From: Pseudomonadota bacterium
GTDB taxonomy: Bacteria > Pseudomonadota > Alphaproteobacteria > Rhizobiales > Rhizobiaceae
Length of the DNA: 7,806 bases
Direction: 5' to 3'
NCBI GenBank assembly: GCA_023393575.1
Contig: JAEWKX010000331.1
Location: forward strand, 1-7,806
Position 1 is the first letter of the stretch, and the number at the start of each line of letters is the position of its first letter. The notes beneath the pieces are model-generated. The model was given only the letters and a program-made list of their open reading frames with translations. It was not told the origin of the DNA and searched no databases. Shown here piece by piece: positions 1 to 5,264 of this stretch. Both the position numbers and the translations under genes were made by a program.

Positions 1-471
1 GCCCTGTTCATGGTCGCGACGGTGATCTCGCTGATCGTCTCGAAGATCGTCTTCAGGCATCTGGCGATCATGCCCTTTGTCTCGGGGGTCGTGGTCATGG
101 TCTTCGGCACCCTGTCCATCTGGCTGCAGGACGAGACCTTCATCAAGATGAAGCCGACGATCGTCAACACGCTGTTCGGCGTCGTGGTTCTGGGCGGGCT
201 GCTGTTCGGCAAGGCGCTGCTGGGCTACGTCTTCAACGCCGCCTTCAACCTGGACGACCTCGGCTGGAAGAAGCTGACGCTGCGCTGGGGCGTCTTCTTC
301 CTGTTCCTCGCCGGGCTGAACGAAGCCGTCTGGCGCAATTTCTCCGACGATTTGTGGGTCAACTTCAAGGTCTGGGGCACGATGCCGATCACGCTGGCCT
401 TCACGCTGGCGCAGATGCCGCTGATCATGCGTCACACGGTACCGGATGCGGCGCAGGAAGCGAAAAAGTGA
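1..471 (+). CDS. yciB: Septation protein A / YciB family inner-membrane protein (3' part)
   Basis: The reading frame is open from base 1 and ends at TGA 469-471, giving about 156 residues; family members have roughly 180-210, so the N-terminus lies upstream of the window. Seen in the sequence: a strongly hydrophobic protein with several membrane segments, and family-like stretches such as [22 protein letters not shown] and NEAVWRN, with a short polar tail ending in EAKK. The family (YciB/IspZ) is an integral inner-membrane protein linked to cell-envelope synthesis and septation; its biochemical role is not established. It is apparently cotranscribed with the DUF2585 gene, whose GTG start overlaps this stop codon. 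ATG 10-12 is in frame but lies inside the protein, so I do not take it as the start. Family assignment is by recognition of the sequence. Confidence 0.93.
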   Translation, partial: ALFMVATVISLIVSKIVFRHLAIMPFVSGVVVMVFGTLSIWLQDETFIKMKPTIVNTLFGVVVLGGLLFGKALLGYVFNAAFNLDDLGWKKLTLRWGVFFLFLAGLNEAVWRNFSDDLWVNFKVWGTMPITLAFTLAQMPLIMRHTVPDAAQEAKK

Positions 472-1061
472 GTCTCGCTACCGCCCCATCATCCCGGTCA
501 CCGTGGGCACGCCGCTGGTTGCTGGCGGCAATGACGCTCTTCGTGCTGCAACTCGTCGTGCTCTATGCCATGGGCCGCATCCCGATCTGCGAGTGCGGCT
601 ATATGAAGCTCTGGGAAGGCGGAGTGAACTCCAGCGGCAATTCCCAGCACCTGTCGGACTGGTACACGCCCTCCCACATCATCCATGGCTTCCTGTTCTA
701 CGGGCTTGCCTGGCTGCTCTTCCGGGGCGCTCCGCTGTCCGCCCGGCTCTCCTTCGCGATACTCGTCGAAGCCGCCTGGGAGGTGCTGGAAAACACGCCG
801 ATGGTGATAGACCGCTACCGGACGACGACGATGGCGCTCGGCTATTCAGGTGACAGCATCCTCAATTCGGCGATGGACACGGTGTTCATGGCTCTCGGCT
901 TCCTCGTCGCCGCCCGCCTGCCGATCTGGCTGACCATCGCGATCGCCCTCTTCTTCGAGCTTCTGACCGGCTGGGTCATCCGCGACAACCTGACGCTGAA
1001 CGTCCTGATGCTGCTCTGGCCGGTCGATGCTGTCCGGGAATGGCAGGCAGCGCTCGGCTGA
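468..1061 (+). CDS. DUF2585 / UPF0314 family membrane protein
   Basis: A 197-residue protein of unknown function that I recognise as the UPF0314 (DUF2585) family, typical of rhizobia. I chose GTG 468 because AGGAAG at 455-460 sits 7 bases upstream and the GTG overlaps the yciB stop (GTGA), implying translational coupling; an open frame exists farther upstream but lies within yciB in another frame. Seen: an N-terminal membrane segment (about residues 17-36), a Cys-containing [11 protein letters not shown] stretch, a conserved-looking [11 protein letters not shown] motif running into a second membrane segment, [28 protein letters not shown], and two further hydrophobic segments. The His, Asp, Glu and Arg residues next to membrane helices would fit a membrane enzyme or metal/haem site, but that is inference. 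Its stop lies 5 bases before the remnant of the ccmG 3' end, so before the insertion it was probably directly convergent with ccmG. Confidence 0.88.
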   Translation: MSLATAPSSRSPWARRWLLAAMTLFVLQLVVLYAMGRIPICECGYMKLWEGGVNSSGNSQHLSDWYTPSHIIHGFLFYGLAWLLFRGAPLSARLSFAILVEAAWEVLENTPMVIDRYRTTTMALGYSGDSILNSAMDTVFMALGFLVAARLPIWLTIAIALFFELLTGWVIRDNLTLNVLMLLWPVDAVREWQAALG

Positions 1062-1066
1062 GGGGG

Positions 1067-1087
1067 TCAGGCGCCGGCGGTCGCCTT
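1067..1087. repeat. Left copy of the ccmG 3'-end direct repeat (gene-end remnant)
   Basis: AGGCGCCGGCGGTCGCCTT at 1069-1087 matches 2125-2143 at 18 of 19 positions. Read on the minus strand it continues in the ccmG frame: Lys-Ala-Thr-Ala-Gly-Ala-stop (TGA at 1069-1067), against Lys-Ala-Ala-Ala-Gly-Ala-stop (TAA) in the present ccmG. The frame is closed a short way upstream and the similarity ends beyond base 1087, so this is a stub and not a gene. I read it as the ancestral ccmG end, displaced by the cassette that follows. Confidence 0.75.
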
Positions 1088-1253
1088 CGTCGAATTTTGG
1101 TTCACCCAAGGCAGCACCTTTTGTTGCCAAACAGACTCACCCGTTCGCTATGCAGCGCCAGATGGGAACCCCCATAGCTTTTAGAGGTTGATAATTGGCG
1201 ATGTTTTATGGTTCTTATCGGCGAACATCCGCGCCACACTCAGGAGAACAAAA
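1088..1253 (+). promoter_or_regulatory. Leader of the Fic cassette with inverted repeats
   Basis: Non-coding stretch before the antitoxin-like gene, visibly richer in A and T than the DNA to its left. It contains ATGGG-AACC-CCCAT (1162-1175), a perfect 5-base inverted repeat, and GATGTT (1200-1205) facing AACATC (1224-1229), a perfect 6-base inverted repeat with an 18-base loop. Either could be an operator for autoregulation, as is common for toxin-antitoxin operons, or a transcript hairpin. GATAAT at 1190-1195 resembles a -10 element but I see no good -35 partner at 17 bases, so no promoter is placed. Confidence 0.3.
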
Positions 1254-1442
1254 ATGACCGGAGCTCTGGAGGCATTGGTTGAAAAAGCCAAAAAAATTCA
1301 AATGACTGAGGGGCAGATGCGAGAGCAGCGTCTTAGCTTTGTATATGGCAACACGTATATTGAGAACGATCGTATTACACGGGAAATGGTTGCGGCCGCA
1401 GACGAGAAGATAGAGCGCGAAGAAGCAGCGGCAGCGCGTTGA
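1254..1442 (+). CDS. Small antitoxin-like protein paired with Fic
   Basis: A 62-residue, charged, probably all-helical protein. ATG 1254 is preceded by AGGAG at 1242-1246, 7 bases away, which is why I reject the longer frame starting near 1188. Its TGA (1440-1442) ends 2 bases before the Fic ATG and overlaps a possible TTG start, so the two are coupled. Seen: an N-terminal amphipathic stretch (VEKAKKIQM), then SFVYGNTYIENDRITREMV at residues 28-46, then a Lys/Glu/Ala-rich tail. The core NTYIEN (33-38) aligns with the Fic inhibitory-helix pattern [S/T]xxxE[G/N] if Glu37 is the inhibitory glutamate and Asn33 replaces the usual Ser/Thr. Following established class I Fic modules such as VbhA-VbhT, it would bind Fic and block ATP positioning. 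Size and context support this; the exact family is not recognised. Confidence 0.72.
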   Translation: MTGALEALVEKAKKIQMTEGQMREQRLSFVYGNTYIENDRITREMVAAADEKIEREEAAAAR

Positions 1443-1444
1443 AA

Positions 1445-2095
1445 ATGAGCGGCGACCGGCACAGCAGAGCGGAGCCTGTGGAACTGATCAGCGATCCTGA
1501 CCAGAAGGCTCGTCGTGAAGCTGAAAACGGGGTTCGTCAGTTTAAGGAAGCTCTTGAGATAATCCATACCAACATCAAGAGAGGTAGCGGCGATCAGTTC
1601 AAACTTACGCAGGGTGTACTGTTGCGTCTACAGCAGAAGGCGCTTGATGGAATACATCCATTAGCCGGTACTTATCGCAATACTCCTGTCTACATTGACA
1701 AAAGTCAGCATATACCGCCGCCACATACAGATGTCCCTGACTTAATAGCCGAAATGTGCGGCTACGTGAACAGCAACTGGCATATGTCAGCAATACATCT
1801 CGCGGCCTACATTCTATGGCGAATGAACTGGATTCATCCTTTCGCCGATGGCAACGGAAGGACAGCAAGGGTAGTGTCATATGTGGTGCTAAGCGTAAAG
1901 CTTGATAGCATTCTACCTGGCACCCCAACCATCCCAGACTTAATCGCAGCTGACAAAACTCCGTACTACCAGGCTTTAGAAAGTGCTGACAATTCGTGGA
2001 AGCGGGGGATAGTTGCGGTAGCAGAGATGGAGCGGATGCTTGAGCAAATGTTGGCCGAACAGCTTCTAAGTGCGACCACAGAAGCATCAATATAA
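1445..2095 (+). CDS. fic: Fic-domain protein, probable AMP-transferase toxin
   Basis: A 216-residue protein with an intact Fic core. Seen (numbered from ATG 1445): the flap hairpin region GTYRNTPVYID (about 75-85) followed by a Pro-rich segment, then the full active-site motif HPFADGNGRTAR at 131-142, matching HPFx[D/E]GNGRxxR. The His is the catalytic base, the Asp binds Mg, and the GNGR loop holds the nucleotide phosphates. By established family knowledge such proteins transfer AMP to a hydroxyl side chain on a target protein; the target here is unknown. It has no N-terminal inhibitory helix that I can see, consistent with class I Fic proteins controlled by a separate small antitoxin, which the gene just upstream resembles. 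A TTG at 1439 is an alternative coupled start adding two residues. Codon use and GC are unlike the neighbours, suggesting transfer. It is convergent with ccmG, 27 bases away. Confidence 0.9.
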   Translation: MSGDRHSRAEPVELISDPDQKARREAENGVRQFKEALEIIHTNIKRGSGDQFKLTQGVLLRLQQKALDGIHPLAGTYRNTPVYIDKSQHIPPPHTDVPDLIAEMCGYVNSNWHMSAIHLAAYILWRMNWIHPFADGNGRTARVVSYVVLSVKLDSILPGTPTIPDLIAADKTPYYQALESADNSWKRGIVAVAEMERMLEQMLAEQLLSATTEASI

Positions 2096-2122
2096 CTCCT
2101 GCAGCCTCTACATCTGACCCCA

Positions 2123-2143
2123 TTAGGCGCCGGCGGCCGCCTT
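2123..2143. repeat. Right copy of the ccmG 3'-end direct repeat
   Basis: AGGCGCCGGCGGCCGCCTT at 2125-2143 pairs with 1069-1087 (18 of 19 identical), lying 1056 bases away. It encodes the last residues of the present CcmG (Lys-Ala-Ala-Ala-Gly-Ala) and adjoins its TAA stop. Upstream of each copy a short CTGA (1058-1061 and 2114-2117) also falls at the same offset, which may be chance. The arrangement resembles attL/attR of an element that regenerates the 3' end of its target gene. Confidence 0.7.
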
Positions 2144-2725
2144 TTCGATCGCCGGCAGCAGGTCCTGCGTCAGGCTGCGTTCGTCGAAGGGACCGACCTT
2201 CTTGTAGAGGATCGTCCCGTCGGGGCCGACGAGGTAGCTTTCCGGGATGCCGTAGACGCCCCAGTCGATCGCCGCCTTGCCGTTCGGATCGACGCCGATC
2301 GCATCATAGGGATTGCCGAGCTCGCCGAGGAAGCGCAGTGCATTGTCGTTGCGGTCCTTGTAGTTGATGCCGACCACCGTCAGCCGCCCGTCCTTCGCCA
2401 GTTCCTTCAGGATCGGATGCTCCTGGCGGCAGGGGCCGCCCCAGGAGGCGAAGACGTTGACGAACGTCAGCCGGCCTTCGATCGCCGCATCGGTCAGCGC
2501 CGGCGTGTTCGAGCCGTCGAGCGCGGGAAGCGAAAGCGCGGGCGCCTTCTGGCCGATCAGGGCCGAGGGGATGGCGGAGATGTCGCGGCCGTTGACATCC
2601 TGGTCGTAGAGCATCTTGCCGGCGACCATCGCGAAGCCTGCGAAAACGAGGAGCGGCACGAGGGCAAGCACGTAACGCCCGATGCCGCGGCGACGTACCG
2701 GCGGAGTTTCCATCCCACTTGTCAT
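2123..2725 (-). CDS. ccmG: CcmG/DsbE thioredoxin-like cytochrome c maturation protein, active-site Cys missing
   Basis: A 200-residue membrane-anchored periplasmic thioredoxin-fold protein. ATG 2725 is chosen because it overlaps the ccmD stop (ATGA); ATG 2713 is an alternative. Seen: an N-terminal cytoplasmic stretch, one membrane anchor (about residues 17-39), the TlpA/CcmG fold with FVNVFASW, the CcmG-type stretch INYKDRNDNALRFLGELG, and the cis-Pro region YGIPES. The active site, normally WCxxC, reads W95-G96-G97-P98-C99: the codon at 2440-2438 is GGC (Gly), one T-to-G change from TGC (Cys). Wild-type CcmG keeps the haem-binding CxxCH thiols of apocytochrome c reduced, with CcmH and CcdA/DsbD; without the first, nucleophilic cysteine normal thiol exchange should fail. 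The frame is otherwise complete, so this may be a natural mutation, a non-redox variant, or a sequence error. Its last codons duplicate those at 1067-1087. Confidence 0.93.
   Translation of the reverse strand: MTSGMETPPVRRRGIGRYVLALVPLLVFAGFAMVAGKMLYDQDVNGRDISAIPSALIGQKAPALSLPALDGSNTPALTDAAIEGRLTFVNVFASWGGPCRQEHPILKELAKDGRLTVVGINYKDRNDNALRFLGELGNPYDAIGVDPNGKAAIDWGVYGIPESYLVGPDGTILYKKVGPFDERSLTQDLLPAIEKAAAGA
2126..2145 (+). terminator. Possible terminator for the fic transcript inside the ccmG end
   Basis: On the + strand GGCG (2126-2129) can pair with CGCC (2138-2141) around a GC-rich loop, followed directly by TTTT (2142-2145). The stem is short and the T run is only four long, and the bases are also constrained by ccmG coding. 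No better terminator exists between the fic stop and the ccmG stop. Confidence 0.2.
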
Positions 2726-2895
2726 GCACTGCCACCCGTGTCGCTGTTCGACGAGCGGCGGCGGATGCCGGACGCCTCGAGTTCTGCTAGTTCCCGCTGG
2801 CGAGCCCGGCCGTCCAGCCAGATCCATCCGAGCATGACGGCGACGATCAATGCCGCGATCCCATAGGATACCGCGATATAGAAATTGTGGCTCAT
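2722..2895 (-). CDS. ccmD: CcmD, small haem-exporter accessory protein
   Basis: A 57-residue protein, within the usual CcmD size range. Seen: MSHNFYIAVSYGIAALIVAV, one membrane helix (about residues 7-27) ending at GWIWLDGR, then a charged cytoplasmic tail (ARQRELAELEASGIRRR). By family knowledge CcmD joins CcmC and the CcmAB transporter and is needed to release haem-loaded CcmE. The ATG lies one base past the ccmC stop, with GGAG 7 bases upstream, and the TGA overlaps the ccmG ATG, so translation of the three genes is coupled. Identification rests on size, topology and its position between ccmC and ccmG. Confidence 0.92.
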   Translation of the reverse strand: MSHNFYIAVSYGIAALIVAVMLGWIWLDGRARQRELAELEASGIRRRSSNSDTGGSA

Positions 2896-2896
2896 C

Positions 2897-3655
2897 TCAG
2901 GTCTCCCGGCTGGCCATGCGGGCGGCCATGCGCCGCTGGGCGGTCACGCGCCGTCGCCAGATCTCGTTGCGCATCGCCATCAGGTGCAGCGTGAAGAACA
3001 GAAAGGTGAAGGCGAATGCCATCACCAGGAGCGGGACCAGGAATTCCGGATCGATCGTCGGACCGTCCAGCCGCACGACGCTTGCCGGCTGGTGCAGCGT
3101 GTTCCACCACTCGACCGAGAACTTGATGATCGGGATGTTGACGAAGCCGACGAGGATCAGCACGGCGCTGACGCGCGCGGCCTTCGACGGATCGTCCATC
3201 GCCCGGTTGAGCGCGATCAGGCCGAGATACATCAGGAACAGGACGAAGACCGAGGTGAGCCGCGCATCCCAGACCCACCAGGTGCCCCACATGGGCTTGC
3301 CCCAGAGCGAGCCGGTAGCGAGCGCGATCAGCGTGAAGGCAGCACCCAGCGGGGCAGCGGCCTTGTGGCTGACGTCGGCGAGCGGATGACGCCAGACCAG
3401 CGTACCGATCGCCGAAAGCGCCATCACGGAATAGCACATCATGGAGAGCCATGCCGCCGGGACGTGCACATACATGATGCGCACCGTCTCGCCCTGCTGG
3501 TAGTCCCCCTCCGTGGTGAAGCTGAGATAGAGGCCGGCCACGAACAGGGCGGCGGTGAGACAGCCCAGCCATGGAAGGATCCGGCCCGAGAGACCCAGAA
3601 ACCGGGTCGGGTTGGCAAGGTCGCTGAATTTGGTGATGGCGAGGCTTTCGGTCAT
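2897..3655 (-). CDS. ccmC: CcmC, haem-handling membrane protein of cytochrome c maturation
   Basis: A 252-residue polytopic membrane protein, about the usual length, with six apparent helices. Seen: the tryptophan-rich WWD motif WGTWWVWDARLTS starting at residue 123, which faces the periplasm and holds haem, and the two conserved histidine sites, H64 in YVHVPAAW and H188 in VEWWNTLHQ, which ligate the haem iron in family members. CcmC places haem on the chaperone CcmE, with CcmD. The C-terminal tail is basic (RRRVTAQRRMAARMASR). The start at ATG 3655 has a weak ribosome site; 44 bases separate it from ccmB, with nothing recognisable in them. No key residue is missing. Confidence 0.97.
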   Translation of the reverse strand: MTESLAITKFSDLANPTRFLGLSGRILPWLGCLTAALFVAGLYLSFTTEGDYQQGETVRIMYVHVPAAWLSMMCYSVMALSAIGTLVWRHPLADVSHKAAAPLGAAFTLIALATGSLWGKPMWGTWWVWDARLTSVFVLFLMYLGLIALNRAMDDPSKAARVSAVLILVGFVNIPIIKFSVEWWNTLHQPASVVRLDGPTIDPEFLVPLLVMAFAFTFLFFTLHLMAMRNEIWRRRVTAQRRMAARMASRET

Positions 3656-3699
3656 GGCAACTTTCTAGGCGAACACGGCGCTTGCAGACTTGATTCTAG

Positions 3700-4359
3700 T
3701 CAATCGCTCGCATTGCGCAAAGCCAGCGCTGCGCCGAGCGGCCCGAGAACCGCAAAAAACATCGTGATAGCCAATAATATCAGGAAAGGCGGCATAAACG
3801 GGGCGGGGTCCTGCACCGCCGCATAGGAGGCGCTGACACCGAAAATCAGCACCGGGATCGCAAGTGGCAGCACGAGGATGGAGACAAGCAGCCCTCCCCG
3901 CGGCAGCGTGACCGCGACGGCCGCCCCCACCGCCCCGATGAAGGTGAGCGCCGGGGTGCCGACCAGAAGGGTCACGGCAACCGCCCCGATCGCAACCTCG
4001 CTCATGTTCATGAACAGCCCCAGCAGCGGCGAGGCGATCACCAGCGGCAGGCTGTTCGCCACCCAGTGCGCCAGGCACTTGACGAGCACGGTCAGCACCA
4101 GCGGATGCTCCTGCATGAGAATGAGGTCGAGCGAGCCGTCGTCCCGTTCCGTCTGGAACAGGCGGTCGAGGCCGAGCAGGGCCGCCAGCAGCGCGCCGAT
4201 CCAGATGATGGCCGGACCGATGCGGGACAGGAGATTGAGGTCGGGGCCTACTCCGAACGGAATCACAGCGACGACGGTCATGAAGAAGAGGACGCCGATC
4301 AGCGCGCCGCCGCCTGCGCGGACGGAAAGCTTCAGATCGCGAAGCAGAAGAGACATCAT
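3700..4359 (-). CDS. ccmB: CcmB, membrane subunit of the haem-maturation ABC transporter
   Basis: A 219-residue protein with about six membrane helices and the usual CcmB length. Seen: the N-terminal MMSLLLRDLKLSVRAGG, GALLAALLGLDRLFQTERDDGSLD near residues 55-78, the amphipathic loop expected to touch CcmA, and the LMQEHPLVL segment, all typical of CcmB. With CcmA it forms an ATPase that drives release of haem-loaded CcmE from CcmC-CcmD. The ATG at 4359 overlaps the ccmA stop (ATGA); an ATG three bases in is also in frame. The gene appears intact. Confidence 0.96.
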   Translation of the reverse strand: MMSLLLRDLKLSVRAGGGALIGVLFFMTVVAVIPFGVGPDLNLLSRIGPAIIWIGALLAALLGLDRLFQTERDDGSLDLILMQEHPLVLTVLVKCLAHWVANSLPLVIASPLLGLFMNMSEVAIGAVAVTLLVGTPALTFIGAVGAAVAVTLPRGGLLVSILVLPLAIPVLIFGVSASYAAVQDPAPFMPPFLILLAITMFFAVLGPLGAALALRNASD

Positions 4360-5000
4360 GTCGCGGCCTCCTCCGGCACGCCGGCGAAACCGGTCATTCG
4401 CAGCTCCCGCATACCCTGCAGCCCGAGCGGCTGGTGTGTGGCGGCGAGAAGGATGCCACCGCTGCCGAGATGCTCACGGATGAGATTGGCGAAAGTCGCC
4501 TCTGCTGTCGTGTCCAGTGCGGCTGTTGGCTCGTCGAGAATCCAGACGGGCCGGTACGAGACCAGGAGCTTCGCAAAGGCCATACGGCGCTGTTGTCCGG
4601 CGGAGAGGTAGCCGAAGGGAAGATGCGCGAGGCCGCCGAGGCCGACATGGGCGGCCGCTTCGGCGACGGGCATGCCCTTCCCGCCACGGAAGTCGCCGAA
4701 GAAGCTCTTCCAGAAGGAGAGGTTCTCGGAAACGGACAGTTCCGCCTTCATCGCATTGCGGTGACCGAGATAATGGCAGGCCTCGCTTGCGCGGATGGGA
4801 TCGTCCCCGGATGAGCGCCAGGTCACCGTCCCCATTTCTGCTCGCAGAAGGCCGGCGACCACCCTCAGTAGGGTCGATTTACCCGAACCGTTGCGTCCGG
4901 TGAGGATGAGTCCTTCCCCGGCGCCGAGATCGAACGAAATGTCGGAAAAAAGCAGGTCTTCGCCGCGCCGCGCGGCCAAATCCTCGGCGGTCAGCCGCAT
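4356..5000 (-). CDS. ccmA: CcmA, ATP-binding subunit of the haem-maturation ABC transporter
   Basis: A 214-residue ABC ATPase, first gene of the operon. Numbered from ATG 5000: Walker A GRNGSGKST (35-43), signature YLSAGQQRR (about 131-139), Walker B VWILDEP (152-158), and the H-loop His189 (AATHQ). All catalytic elements are present. I prefer ATG 5000 because AAAGG lies 7 bases upstream of it; a GTG at 5006 would leave almost no spacing. The protein pairs with CcmB at the cytoplasmic face; ATP hydrolysis frees holo-CcmE. The operon promoter must lie in the 5001-5264 region shared with acnA. Confidence 0.97.
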   Translation of the reverse strand: MRLTAEDLAARRGEDLLFSDISFDLGAGEGLILTGRNGSGKSTLLRVVAGLLRAEMGTVTWRSSGDDPIRASEACHYLGHRNAMKAELSVSENLSFWKSFFGDFRGGKGMPVAEAAAHVGLGGLAHLPFGYLSAGQQRRMAFAKLLVSYRPVWILDEPTAALDTTAEATFANLIREHLGSGGILLAATHQPLGLQGMRELRMTGFAGVPEEAAT

Positions 5001-5067
5001 GATCACGCCTTTGTTGAGTTTTTAATCACCCGACTGAAAAAATTTGCGACCTTGCCGCTTTAGCAGT

Positions 5068-5096
5068 CTGGAACCCTTCTTAGAAATTATCTATAA
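5068..5096 (+). promoter_or_regulatory. Candidate acnA promoter (CTGGAA - 17 - CTATAA)
   Basis: CTGGAA (5068-5073) and CTATAA (5091-5096) are separated by exactly 17 bases and match the rhizobial sigma-70 pattern CTTGAC-N17-CTATAT at 4 of 6 and 5 of 6 positions. Transcription would begin near 5103 and give a leader of about 160 bases. A second -10-like CTATAT at 5242-5247 is a perfect box but lacks a -35 partner and would leave a leader of only about 10 bases. Prediction by eye only. Confidence 0.4.
5079..5095. promoter_or_regulatory. Possible Irr (ICE-type) iron-control box
   Basis: CTTAGAAATTATCTATA aligns to the rhizobial ICE pattern TTTAGAATNATTCTAAA with 11 of 16 defined positions identical, including a perfect TTAGAA left half at 5080-5085. 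It overlaps the candidate acnA -10 element and lies about 80 bases upstream of the ccmA start, so one bound regulator could affect both transcripts. Irr controls haem and iron-sulfur enzyme genes in rhizobia, which fits both neighbours. The right half is weaker, so binding is not assured. Confidence 0.42.
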
Positions 5097-5106
5097 GCTT
5101 CGCAAC

Positions 5107-5125
5107 CACGCCAGCGGCCGGCGTG
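5107..5125 (+). repeat. CACGCC/GGCGTG inverted repeat
   Basis: CACGCC (5107-5112) and GGCGTG (5120-5125) form a perfect 6-base stem with a 7-base GC-rich loop. If the candidate promoter is right, this hairpin is at the very 5' end of the acnA transcript; alternatively it is a DNA operator. It is not followed by a T run, so it is not a typical terminator. Confidence 0.4.
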
Positions 5126-5164
5126 ATTTCCATCTTGCGCCGAACCTGAAGACAAAAATCTTCT

Positions 5165-5229
5165 CGTGCGGACAGCGGAAATGGTCGCACCCGCATCCTG
5201 ATGTGCAGTAGTGCATAGGCGTCCGCACG
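5165..5229 (+). repeat. Long-range 9-base inverted repeat in the presumed acnA leader
   Basis: CGTGCGGAC (5165-5173) and GTCCGCACG (5221-5229) are perfect reverse complements, 47 bases apart, ending 35 bases before the acnA start. Between them TGCA-GTAG-TGCA can form a small inner stem. Together they would fold as a closed domain in a transcript starting near 5103. The pairing is seen directly; a regulatory role is inferred. Confidence 0.45.
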
Positions 5230-5264
5230 CGCGTGTTGGCTCTATATCAGCGGGGTTGTGTTCC

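Larger units (their letters stand above)
1067..2143. mobile_element. Putative Fic toxin-antitoxin cassette inserted at the ccmG 3' end
   Basis: About 1.05 kb between the two copies of the ccmG end repeat. Hand counts of three 60-base rows inside it (1261-1320, 1681-1740, 1861-1920) give 45-47% GC, against 70% for row 2461-2520 in ccmG, and codons such as TTA, CTA and ATA that are scarce in the flanking genes appear. It carries only the antitoxin-like gene and the fic gene. No integrase, transposase or inverted terminal repeats are visible, so it is either a passive cassette moved by an enzyme encoded elsewhere, a deletion relic of a larger island, or a product of homologous exchange. Both boundaries and the mechanism are inferred. 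Confidence 0.6.

Noticed and set aside
846..1130. Minus-strand open frame of 94 codons across the DUF2585 end
   Set aside because: Its protein is low-complexity and charged, as expected for the antisense of a GC-rich gene, and it runs over the ccmG remnant in a different frame.
1088..2122. Functional tie between the Fic module and cytochrome c maturation
   Set aside because: Composition and the duplicated ccmG end point to chance insertion; nothing in either gene set suggests a shared pathway.
1605..2123. Minus-strand open frame of 172 codons antisense to fic
   Set aside because: The + strand encodes a complete Fic motif and flap here, so the antisense frame is a shadow; no recognisable domain or ribosome site.
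2885..3826. Long + strand frame of 313 codons opposite ccmC and ccmB
   Set aside because: Rich in Arg, His, Asp and Gly with no family features; the minus strand encodes intact CcmC and CcmB.
5200..5218. Iron-responsive-element-like hairpin around TGCAGTAGTGCA
   Set aside because: The loop does not have the CAGUGN sequence or the bulged C of a true IRE; only a 4-base self-complementary stem is present.
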